In this document: positions 1-11,100 of the stretch, piece after piece
How positions within the stretch are numbered: position 1 is the stretch's first letter
Layout: every line of letters begins with the position of its first letter
Origin: Branchiostoma belcheri
Lineage: Eukaryota > Chordata > Leptocardii > Amphioxiformes > Branchiostomatidae
Reading direction: 5' to 3'
Assembly: GCF_001625305.1 (NCBI RefSeq)
Contig: NW_017804176.1
Span: 803,888 to 867,887 of the forward strand
Length of the DNA stretch: 64,000 nucleotides
The notes under the pieces: generated by a model
Database searches by the model: none
Seen by the model: the letters and a program-made list of their open reading frames with translations, nothing else
Told to the model about the DNA's origin: nothing
Position numbers and translations under genes: made by a program

Positions 1-1243
1 CTGCATACTTTCTTGGATGGATCTCTGATGAAATTTGTTCATCAGTACTGCACCATTTCTGTAGCACTGTGGTGTTATGATATCTTCCAACACTAGATGT
101 CGCTGCTCTCTAACGTTTCAGGTGCAAGACGCTGTGTTGATCGAAAAGTGCCGATGACGTAAAATGTGGTTTCCATGGCGACCAGATGAAACATGTATTT
201 TTTACAACCACGCCCAATTTGCATTTGAAGCCGTGAATCAATCTAGTTGGCAATGTTGCAATATATAAAATAATATGAGTTTGAAAAGGCGAAAATTTGA
301 ACATGTTTCTATCTCCCGTTGTTTTACTGCTATATGGAGTATATACACGTTATAGAACATGCAATTTACCGTATATGCATCATACATCCTCAAATGAACA
401 AAATGAACCCAAAAGGAACTCATTGGGCTGGGAAAGACTGCAAGTCAATATTGTTTCAGGAAACTTTGTAGTATTGATGCTATCAATGCCCTTTCTTAAG
501 TATAAGGAACACACTTAACAGCGTAAGAAGTTAACTAAAATCGATGTAGAACAACAAGTATTCAGCACTGCTTTACGGTCGTCAAAATAATAGCGAGGAC
601 ACGAATAACATATAAAACATGGCAAACCGTTTTAGTGTTTCTCAAAATAAAACCAAACATGATTGTTTTACATACTGTGTAATAGTGTATAATATTCTTT
701 ATTAAACCCGTACAGACAATAGGCTTCTTTTTTTTTTTACGAACATTCACTATTAAAAATCGTTCTTACGTGGGTTTTATTACAAAGCTAACATTCTAAG
801 CTTATAGATGTAGACTATTTTTCTGCTTAATTTTTTTATTATTGTTCCAAATGTACGGTGACGTTTTGCGTTATTAATATCTAGACAAACCTTTTTGTAA
901 AATATGATTAGATATATTTTGAATAAGGTACATGTATTAAGGTTCGACACGATATTTCAATGGTCCAGAGGCATTTTTATCTTTACAAATCAGTCGACAG
1001 AAAAATACTAGTAGTACAAAATTTTAAACCATCGTCTTTGACTTTATTTTGCTTTGAAGTATACAACGATTGTTTCTGAAAATGATTCAACCAATATTCA
1101 GTATTTCTGACAACACCGCCGGCAATTCTAACCGGGTAGCGCTGTCGTTATGACAATGGAAATTTGTCTGTGGCAAAGAATTCACTCCCGCAAGAAACAA
1201 ACGAAAGTTGGGCCGAGAAGTAACTCGCCCACCCTACACCCTT
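1..1243. other. AT-rich sequence, no gene seen
   Basis: The stretch is AT-rich with short runs of A and T. The open frames in it are short, lack coding character, and have no convincing splice sites. It should lie inside the intron that follows the minus-strand exon at 1420-1846, because that exon ends in a donor site and its gene must continue leftwards. Confidence 0.5.
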
Positions 1244-1419
1244 TCACACTCCGTTAAACTGAAAATGTAAACACGGGGAAGTTTTATCTTTATGTATTAC
1301 GGTCCCGGTAAGAGAAGCATGGTTAGGGAAAGGTTCTGTTATGTATAGTAATGGTTTGGGACCAAAAATAAGTCGTGCTGCAAGACTGAATGTATAGTAA
1401 TCACAATCGCCGCACTCAC

Positions 1420-1846
1420 CGGTGTCGTGCCGATCCGGCTCGGACGTGATGACGGGCGCGGAGAAGAAGGAGGCGGTGGAGTCGGCCCCGTAGGTACTGC
1501 TGGCGTTGAGCGGCTTCTTCAGGACCAGGTCCAGACCCAGGGAGATGGGCGGGAGAGGAGTCGGGGTGGGCGCGAAGGACGGGTACCCGCCCGCCGTACT
1601 CAGGTTCATGATGGAGGACACAGGTGAGAAGGCGGTGGGGGACAGACAGGTACGGACCCCCTCTGCCGAGAAGGAGACGAGCGTGGGGGGTACGTACGTG
1701 CTCTCCATCCCCCCTACAGTGGTAAACACTCCCGTAGACGTGGAGGGGGGTAACAGAGGCAGGGGGACGGTGTCGCCGCCGCAGTTGCCGATGGCTTTCA
1801 GAGCCACCAAAGCGTCATTAGAATACTGGGTGGTCGGGCAAGACAT
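1420..1846 (-). CDS. First coding exon of an unrecognised gene (partial)
   Basis: An ATG at 1846 with A at -3 opens a 142-residue frame that ends at a strong donor (G|GTGAGT, plus-strand 1411-1419) in phase 1. The frame continues past the donor, but the read-through part looks intronic. Codons prefer C or G in third position and the block is CpG-rich, unlike its AT-rich surroundings, so I take it as truly coding. The protein starts MSCPTTQY and is rich in Ser, Thr, Pro and Gly, with no predicted membrane segment and no known domain. Low-complexity N-terminal exons of this kind are common in transcription factors, where the DNA-binding domain lies in later exons; that is inference only. The remaining exons are outside the window. 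An overlapping plus-strand frame is a shadow. Confidence 0.6.
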
Positions 1847-2612
1847 GCTGCACTTTGGTCGCGATGAAAAAAAGAGAATTATATATTCTAACTGCGCAAT
1901 TTAGTCCCAGGTTTCTTCCAAGTACAGCGAACTGGCATAAAATGGTGTTTCTCACGTGTACAATGGCAGAAGTTGTGCAGCAAGGTTTCTGTGAGGTCGG
2001 GACTATATTTTAATCATCGCGGACCGGCCGAGCTGTTTGATATTCAATCTGCAGTCTGATTGCCTTTCCGTATAGGGCTCGTCCATTCCATAATCTCGGG
2101 AGGGGTGGTCAAAAACAAGTCTTAATCCTGTTCCCTCTCCTTTTAATTACCATTCACATGTGTATTAAACCATTACCGACCCTCACTCTTAATTTTAAAA
2201 TAGTTTTCTGCCTCGTCCTCCCCGACGTTTTAGAATGGAACAACCCTTACGAAATTGCAGTTCTGAAAAAAAATGTTTAATTACGTCTGGGCTTGCAGTG
2301 ACGTGAAGGGAAACGCGGGCGGTGTAGGAAAAAACGGTGAAAAATGAAATAAAGTCAGTAATTTAGGTCGAATATCTGTGAAATTCTTAAATACTGAATC
2401 CACATTTGTTATTCACTCTTGAAAAAATGTGATGGGTTCTTAAACACACTAAGGTGTGTCTCGCCTTACAAGCAACCCATGAGAGTGTATCAGCAATCTC
2501 CGAGTAGATGTTTCAGTGAAAATCCTCTAAGTTTTCTGACGGGCCTTTTTCTCTGACAGTTTTCTAACCCAATGTCCGATCAGACAACTTTTCACACGAT
2601 CCCCCCCCCCCA

Positions 2613-2806
2613 ACATCTGCTTGGAGATTAGGGTCCATCGAGGATTATACCTCCAATGGGTGGGCAGGATTCGAACCCTGTCCCTGTGATACACATTCAG
2701 GTAGTGATTAATTCCGCACTAATCCACTTACATGTACGATAATGACAGGGTTGGGGGAGCTTACAGAACACCCAGGGTTTGTGGTTCATAATCTCCAAGC
2801 AGATGT
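2613..2806 (-). mobile_element. Short repeat with inverted ends and tRNA-like core
   Basis: The word CATCTGCTTGGAGATTA near 2613 recurs in inverted form near 2788, bounding about 195 bp. On the minus strand the interior has a tRNA-like promoter: a degenerate A box (GGATTAGTG, plus 2715-2727) and a B box GGTTCGAATCC (plus 2665-2678). Close variants of the end word also occur near 2497 and 3262, so the word is a dispersed repeat. It could be a nonautonomous DNA element or a SINE inserted between two copies of an older repeat. It has no coding capacity. Confidence 0.45.
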
Positions 2807-4125
2807 AGTCTTGGTTTTCCGCCTGCTTGTTTTTGTCGTTGATCTAGTAGGTCTTTTAGTATAGCACCAATTAAACTCCCATCGACTGAAAAAGGAGTAG
2901 AAAATGTTCACTGCTAGAAAAGTGTACTACATGTCGCACAAACACGCGTATACTACTGAGCCGGAAGCTTATTTTCCTGGAGATTTAATGATCCAGCAAT
3001 TCGGATAGTTCGCTCTTAAGTACCTTTGTTTTGTGTGTCTTTTCTTGCCTTAACTGCATCTACATTTCTATGTCTCGCTATAGTGGCGCTATTTTCTGTT
3101 AACGTTAGCTTCCTGTCTTAATCCCGCACGGTAAAAATATTGGCAAAACGATGTTTAACTGGTTCCTAAAAGATTTTCTCCAGCAAAGTGCGATTGGTTC
3201 ACAGAAAAAAGACGGAAGAAACGTACTACAAAAGAGTCAGAAAACAGGTAGCCCGCTCGATACATCTGCTTGGAGATAAGCTTCTCTGTTCCGTAACGCG
3301 ATCCGCACCCAGCTGGCAGATTGTAATATGTCAGCCGCAGACCTATTAACCTGTTGTAATCGCCGGGGGAGGGAGGCGGGCGATCCAACCATGTCAAAGG
3401 TCTGTATGGGGGTTTTGACAACATACGACTCTTATACAGATGGATAAAGACAACAGGAAAACGATGTTCGTGCACTTTGATGTTGATATAAATTACAATT
3501 GACTTGTCCAAAAAAAAGTACAACAAAAACGAACCAGGAAAATATAGTTCCAGCCACTATGAGTTCAAACCTTTACGTCTCAAGTTTCCAAAATCTCGAC
3601 CTTAAAAGTTATTTGCTGAATAGGCCTTGTTTGAACGTTTTTGGCTCAATTTAACTTTTGAACATGTTTAAGCTACTCTGAAACTTATACTAGAATATAG
3701 AAACTGATATATATGAAACTGAAAAAGCTGATATTTTCCCTTGAAAAACAGTGACGTATGCCTATCGATGTCCCACGTATTGTAAAATAGAAGCTCATGG
3801 ACATGCAGCAAACCCCCAACAGACCCCTATACTCTACAGGTACAGTCATCACCACACACGAGCCCCAGTAAAAATCCAATTATTACGTTCTGCTCTTTAA
3901 TCATAGAGCCGAGCATTCTTAATCTTTTCCCAGGCAGCTAAGCTCCTTATAAGTTCCTTATGTAAACAGTTTGCATAAACAAGAAACGCACGTGGCACAT
4001 TTCTCTTCAGTTCACACAGAAAATGGCAACAAAATAAGGAAAATTTAAGTTGAGCAGCTATTGAACAACCAAAAACTTCATTCTTACTTCAGATGAATTT
4101 CATTGATAAAGAAGAGTACATGTAC

Positions 4126-4482
4126 ATTGTATTTTGACTGACATGTCAAAGGAAGAAGAAATTCAGAATAAACATTGTGTCTCTTGATTATGAAGAGGAC
4201 AAATGTTCAATATACAATAGTTCTTTTGTTCCCTTTATTGTTTCTTAATTTTTCTTACAACCCTCAGAATATAGCTCCATGCACACTGGAGACTTTATAT
4301 ACATTGTATTTTGACTGACATGCCAAAGGAAGAAGAAATTCAGAATAAACATTGTGTCTCCTGATTATGAAGAGGACAAATGTTCAATATACAATAGTTC
4401 TTTTGTTCCCTTTATTGTTTCTGCATAACACTTAATTTTTTCTTACAACCCTCAGAATATAGCTCCATGCACACTGGAGCCA
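4126..4482. repeat. Direct duplication of about 175 bp
   Basis: Two nearly identical head-to-tail copies (about 4126-4291 and 4303-4482) differ by a few substitutions and a short insertion. On the minus strand each copy carries AATAAA (plus-strand TTTATT at 4233-4238 and 4411-4416). Because they lie 0.7-0.9 kb downstream of the TRAPPC10 stop codon on its strand, they are plausible duplicated poly(A) signals for that gene. The poly(A) role is inference. Confidence 0.8.
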
Positions 4483-4832
4483 CAAACAACCAATAACTTT
4501 TCACCAAGTCTCTTTTAATACAGCTTGCAAGAAAGTAATATCTACCTGATTGACTTTGTAACCATTAAATTAAATATTTTACTATATCTTTCAGCAACAC
4601 TGTTGACTGTGGTACATACATTTCTCTTTGTTCTAACATCATGGCAGTTTACATATATTGCACCATCTTACCAGTATTTACACCACAACTTAACTTGTAG
4701 CTACCTGACCTACAGCTTCAAGTTTATCTGAAGGTGATTACCCTCAATTCATTGGAAGTTACATAATAACATGTAGATTTAAGTTCACTGGAGGGAGATG
4801 ACATTTTGGCAAAAGTTCATTGAAAGGAAATG

Positions 4833-5150
4833 GACAGGTTGTTGAAAGTCAATAACCAGGTTATTGGGGGATAATGGCTTGGTTATGAAAAGTCAATAAC
4901 CAGGTTATTGAAAGGTCATTGAAAGGAAATGGACAGGTTGTTGAAAGTCAATAACCAGGTTATTGGAGGATAATGGCTTGGTTATGAAAAGTCAATAACC
5001 AGGTTATTGAAAGTCAATAACCAAGTTATTGAAAGTCAATGGCCAAGTTACTGGAAGGTAATAACCAGATAGTCAATAAACAGGTTACTGCAAGGTAATA
5101 ACCAAGGTATTGGAAGGTAATAACCATGTTATTGGAAGGTGATGACCAGG
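4833..5150. repeat. Minisatellite of about 22 bp overlapping the TRAPPC10 end
   Basis: Many imperfect copies of a unit like GGTAATAACCAGGTTATTG run head to tail, with a longer higher-order duplication around 4.83-5.0 kb. The array crosses the TRAPPC10 stop codon, so the last six or so codons and the TAA are themselves repeat units. On the minus strand the same units continue into the 3' untranslated region. There is no spacer diversity, so this is not a CRISPR array. Confidence 0.85.
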
Positions 5151-8100
5151 TTGCCCCCGTTGTTGGCAGGTAGGACATGCACCTGCCGCGCCTGGCTACA
5201 GCTGTACACCTGTCCATGTTTGAAGTACACCTGCCCGGGATGACTGGGGACTAGCTCATCTGGGGAGGGTTCATCGTTGCCAGGGGAGGGTTTGACACAG
5301 TCGGGGGAGAGTTCTTTGTGATCAGGGGAGGGTAGCTCCTGATACTGAGACAGTTGGACAACAGGCACGGGCAGGTATCCACCAATCAGAGGCATCACCT
5401 CCAGCAGCACTTCCTTGGTTGTCATGGCAGCGGTTGGCATGGAGACGACCCCTGAACTCTTGCCACACACAGCCCACATGGTGTTGTCTGCCAGCACTGA
5501 AATATGGGCGTGACATAACACTGGTTACTTTGGATCTGGTGAGACATTAGAAATTGGTATCTCTGTCTATGACTGAATCTCATAGCAAAACAGCCCACTT
5601 TTGCTCTCCATTCCCCTCTACAAAGAGTTGAGGCATGCTAATAGCTACGCAAGTTTCTCTGAAATGACTTTTTTGAGGATATGATAACTGCAATGAATCA
5701 TTGTCCAACTTTGAGAATGAAGTTATTTTTTGAATGGTGGGTACACATTGGGAAGATACAACAAACCAAATGACACTTCATCTGTAATATGACAATTTTG
5801 TAGCTACATGGAAGTCAGGGAACAACAGACGCTAAACCGGATAGTGATTGAGTGAGCTGGATGGCAGCACTCACCCTCATACATGAGTGGTACAGTGTCT
5901 GTGTCCTGTCTGTCCCCAGCAGGTGATGTGGTGGTGATGAGGAGTCTCAGAGGACACAGAACTCCTGCCTGACACTTCTCACTGCCTGTAGGGGTCTCCA
6001 CTGATGTCTCTACCTGGTACAGGGTCTGTAGCAACAAACAAAGAAAAAAACATTAATGAATACAAAAAAGATATTATATTGATGACACAATACTCCAGAA
6101 TGAAGAATGTTGTTCCTTACCTTGAAACTGTACTGATGCTGTTATTTCAATTGGTTAAATTGTTTCTTACCTTGAAGTTATTCAGAGGTAAGCTGTACAA
6201 TGTAGTTGTAGGGAGTGTGTTGTGATGTTTGTGTTGTGATGTTGATGTTGTTCCTTACCTTGAAGTTGTTGAGAGTAAAGCTGTACTTGTAGGGAATGTG
6301 TAGTGAGTTGTTGTACTGTTACTTACTTTGAAGTTGTTGAGAGTGAAGCTGTAGTTGTATATATAGGGAGTGTGTTGTTATGTTGTTCCGTACCTTCAAG
6401 CTGTTTGAGTGAAATTGTTCCTTACATTGAAGTTGTTGAAAGTGAAGCTGTAGTTGTAGGGAGTGTGTTGTGATGTTGTTCCCTACCTTGAAGTTGTTAA
6501 GAGTGAAGCTGTAGCTGTAGTGAGTGTGCTGCTGCGAGCCCTGCAGACAGTACTGCATGGAGAATCTGCAGCTGAGCTGCGGCAGTCCCTGCAGCTCCTC
6601 TGGGTGCAGCTGCCACAGGTACGACACGGTCTGGTCTCTGTACACAACCTGGGGCAGGGAGGGAACATGTAGAAATTCACATTTCTGCTCCAACACAAGG
6701 CTAACATGGCAGCCTTAAGCTTGTGGTTAATGATGTTGACATATAGGATCGAAAGGTTGTGGGTTCGAATCCACTAGCGGGTCCCAAATTTTGTGCCCTT
6801 GGTAAAGTCACTTTATCCTATTTCCTGACTCGACTCAGGTGAAAATGAGTACCTACATAGCTTTCTCATGTTTGAGAAGAGCAACACCTCAAGCATGTTA
6901 AAGAACCCACCACACTATAAGAGTAGGTACACCTAAATAACTTACCATTGGGCTGTTCTGATGGAGTGGAGTTAGACTCACAGCCGTGTCACTGTCCTGC
7001 AGGTCACTGATGGCAAGGTCAGGGTCCTGTAGGTCAAACTTGGCAGTGCTCAGGCCAACAACCTCCACATGTACAAACTTACTGTAGAGGAAAAATATGT
7101 CGAAGATTCTGATTAGTGAGATTCTGAATGTGTTACTAAGACTTCTTCATCAACAAATACAATAGAAAACAGTATGAAGTGCATTTCCTTTGAAAAATGC
7201 ATAGTTGATGGTCTTAGAGTGAAACCTGTTTCAACCTTTTGGGATCATAAATATTTGTAATTAGCAGTAAAGTGTAATAAGAAATGTAATTTAGTAGCTT
7301 GCATTCAGGTACTATTCATGACACACATATCCACCATGCCAGGAAATACAAAATTTCCCATCAGTTGAAAACATTCAGATTACGTCTGTACTAGAAATGA
7401 TTGCATGTTCTTGAAGAATAATAAAAAAGTTTAAGGAGACTTTACCTGTCCCCTGCCGTGTGCAGCTGGTTTGTGGCCAGGAATGGATAGTGGAAAACCA
7501 ACGTTGTCTCAGGTTCATCCTTCACCAGCGGACTTTTGAAGGAAACCTGAAGAAACAGAATCATGATGATACAGCTAGCTAGTTAAGATAGCAGAGTGTA
7601 ACTGTATCAGAGGAGATGGAGGAAGATAAACATCAGTCCTTCCATCATTAGTGGACTTCCGAAGGAAACACACAGAAACACAATGCATATGTACATGTAT
7701 GACACTGAAGCAGACATGTCAGAGAAAGAATCCACGGTAAGCAGATGAAACGAATGAAAAATTCCTCCCGTTCTTAAGGACATTGACACCCCAAACACAT
7801 TAAAGGGCCCATCACACTTAGAGAAGGGGTCCTTCCTGGTGTGAGTGGTTCCCAACCCTACAGCTTGGCCAAATCTGTGATAATTATCGTATTGAGGTTA
7901 TCCGAGTGCCACTATAGACCCTTGCATCTCAGCTCCTTGCATTGGAGCCCAGGCTAGTTACCCCACCTAGTAACAGCTAGAACGATAAACAACAGCTGAC
8001 CCTGTGTTCCACACTGGTGCTGTCTCCCTCCTGTCCTGCCCTGCCCTGGTCTGGGATGTCAGCTGTAGCCCAGACAGTCAGCTGGACTCGATGGTACGCC

Positions 8101-11100
8101 TCCACTGCCGGCAGCTTCAGTGTCAGGACACCTCCCTCTTCAGATGTCTGGTACTCTAGATCAGCGGGGGGTTCAGAATCAGCTGGGGGAGGCACGGAGT
8201 TAACACTGGTCACTCTAGATCTGAAAACTACTAAGTCATTTTCCAAGTCAGTGAAGGTTAGATACCCAGGTAATAAGATACACAAAAAAACACATCTTAT
8301 GGGCATCATGAGGCATTTCTCTTCATCTCAACATAATGTTATGGATTTTCATGTACATGTACATTAAATTAATTACACTTCTATACATGTACATGTACTG
8401 ATAGTTTTCTCTACATTTTTCTGTTATGGTGTAATGTACATTTCTAACTTTATATCTAATCTTTTAGATGTCCTGTTTTGGCGACCTTACTCTGAACCAT
8501 GACAACACTTGCATCCTGTTTGCTGACTTAGTTAATATGAACTCTGACCTCAGCTGCATCCTGGTTTTATGACCTTCTACTCTGAACTCTGACCTCACAA
8601 AGGCCTTGTGTTGTAACTTTGAACCCTGACCTCACCTGTGTCCTGTTTGGTGACCTGTGCATGTCTGTCCTGGGGTGGCTTGAGGGTGAGTTGGGGGGTT
8701 GTGGAGAACACTATTGTTGTATCCTGGGGTAGAACATGGTCACCTGTACACACTGTGACTTGTATCTGCTGAGGGATTCCTGCCAGGAGATCTGTCAAAG
8801 TAGCAACAGTCATCAACATTAACCCTTACACTGCTACAGGTGGCTCAAGATATCTCAGTAAGAATTATTACACGTTACTTCAGCATGCTTAAGGTTAAAG
8901 ATTTGGAAAGTATTACAGATAATATAACAAAAACGTAAAGCCAAGAAACAAAAATCAGTGCAGTACTTACCCTGTAGAGGTGACAGTGTTACTGTGGGGT
9001 TCTGACTGGCAACTTCATATGAGGCTGGAGGCCAGATTCTGGAGGAGACAAACTCTGCTGAACTGAGTCTCAGAACAAGCTGTCGTACTGTGAACAGGCC
9101 TCGGCTAGCAACCTGGACAAACAAACAAACAAACAAACATGTTAGACTATACTATGTAACATGAACTCAGCCGAGCTGAGTCTAAGGACAATCTGTCGCA
9201 CTGTGAACAGGCCTCGGCTAGCAACCTGGACAAACAAGCAAACAAACAATCAAGCAAGCAAACAAACATGTTAGACAATACTATAGAAACTGAGTCTCAG
9301 GACAATCTGTCGCACTGTGAACAACCCTCGGCTCTCATCAACTTGGACAAACAAACATGTTACACAACTATAACATGAACTCTGAGCTGAGTCCCAGGAC
9401 AAGTACAGGTTTGACTGTTTTTAATTGGTATTCAAACTCATGGTGGTGCAATGGTTAGATCGTTGGACTTGGAACAAATAGGTCCCGAGTTTGATACTCA
9501 CTTTGCCCTGATGTTGTAGCCCTTGGGAAAGGCACTTTACACGACTTCCCTCCCTGTACGGTGGAGTGATGCCCATCGGGCCTCTTTGGCTTATCTGTCT
9601 AAATGTGTGGCAAAAACACACTACGGATTTGGTGCGCCAATGTGACTACATCTGCACATTTACCACAGAGAGCCGTAAAAAAAATACAACACTTACTGTG
9701 GTGGAGAAGCAGACTTTGTTGTCCCCAGGTTTCAGCTGAATGTTCGCGATCTCCAGGTTCAGGTCCCCCTCCTCTCTCACCACCTCCTGACCTTTGACCA
9801 GCGAGTGGGAGGAGTCCTGTCGCCGTAGGAACTGGCTGGCGCTGGGGCAGTTGATCCCCGACCAGTTCAGACTGCCGTCCGGCTTCACCTGGCACTCCGC
9901 CTGCACGTTCAGGTAGCTGGGGATCTGGGACAGAAAACGGTGAGTGATTCTCATATCCAAGCTGTCATTGCAGATCTAACACTTCTGTGAGTCAATTTTC
10001 TTGAGTTGGAGAACGGTTTAATTTTCAATAAAAATAGGTCTCTCTCTACCTGCCCACTGTCTCAGTTTTCTTGAATTTTTTAAGTCTTCCTGCGCGGCAC
10101 ACACGACGAAGTGTTCTATAGATAACGCTAGATGTTGTTAACGCTACAATTTTCCCTGTTACGTAAAAAGAAAAATCGCGTTTTGAATAAAAAAAACGCA
10201 GTCAAATCTCGCGCCACAAGATTTGCCGCATTGGCTGACGGGATGCTGACGTGATCACAACGTTTGAACCACGCTAGCGGCGCCATTTTGATTCTATGTT
10301 TTGATGTTACGGCGAAAGATGTCCAAGGGATTTACACTTTTAGTGTACAGTTTCTGGACTCAAGTTGTACATAAGAAGGTGATAAGTTCACTGCTGACAT
10401 TCTAACCGTCATTTTAAGCCCAAATTGTGACACCGATGTCATTTTATTCGACATAGATGAACATGTTTGTGCCTGTTGTGGGAGACTTTGTTTGTGTATA
10501 GATTTTCGTTTTAGCGTGTGCGATCAAAATAGCCTTTGTTGAATCAATTATTGCCTGTAACTTGTAACAAAAAATCGGTGTATGCTTTGTAAAACTTGCA
10601 AGTGTAACATGTCCGATAGAGCAAAAAGATCTCTGCTTATGTTATGTCTTTGTTCTTGGGACGCCGTTCTTCATATTCTATACGCACATTTAGCCACTTT
10701 TAAACAACAGTTTACGCTTGTGACCTGTAACAATGTAAGACTTAAAACTGCGACTTCTTCGATGTTTTGTTCGTAGTCTTTGAGATACAATTTATAATGG
10801 ATAGCGAGCCGGTACACTGGAAATTATTAAACTTGTTTGTACATGTGCAAAATGTGTGAATAAAGTTAATATATGTATTAAATCTCATAGTTTGTTGGTG
10901 TTTTTTTGTGTCTGTGTTTGTCAAATTCATGGTTCTGACTTCCGACCCCACTTCTCAACCCCCGTCCGCGGTGGTGCAGTCCTCCAGGCCCCAGCCGGGC
11001 TGACCTCCGGCTTGTCGCACCTCCGGCTTGTCGCACCAAAAGCGCTGACAAATACGTGGTGCAACTAAGCGGCTTCCTCTTTAGTAAGATATTGTAAATT

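Larger units (their letters stand above)
1847..5128. other. Intergenic and 3' flanking sequence
   Basis: No coding exon is visible between the minus-strand exon at 1420-1846 and the TRAPPC10 stop codon. The interval holds a small TIR-flanked repeat with a tRNA-like core near 2.6-2.8 kb, a direct duplication at 4.1-4.5 kb and a minisatellite at 4.8-5.15 kb. The right-hand part should include the TRAPPC10 3' untranslated region. A CACGTG E-box lies near 1955, upstream of the 1846 start codon. Confidence 0.5.

Noticed and set aside
4833-5150. CRISPR-like regular repeats
   Set aside because: Units abut with no unique spacers and the DNA is from an intron-rich animal, so this is a minisatellite.
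6740-6790. tRNA gene suggested by the GGGTTCGAATCC B box
   Set aside because: No complete cloverleaf and the motif is followed by a SINE body; the same holds at 9429, 12660 and 41270.
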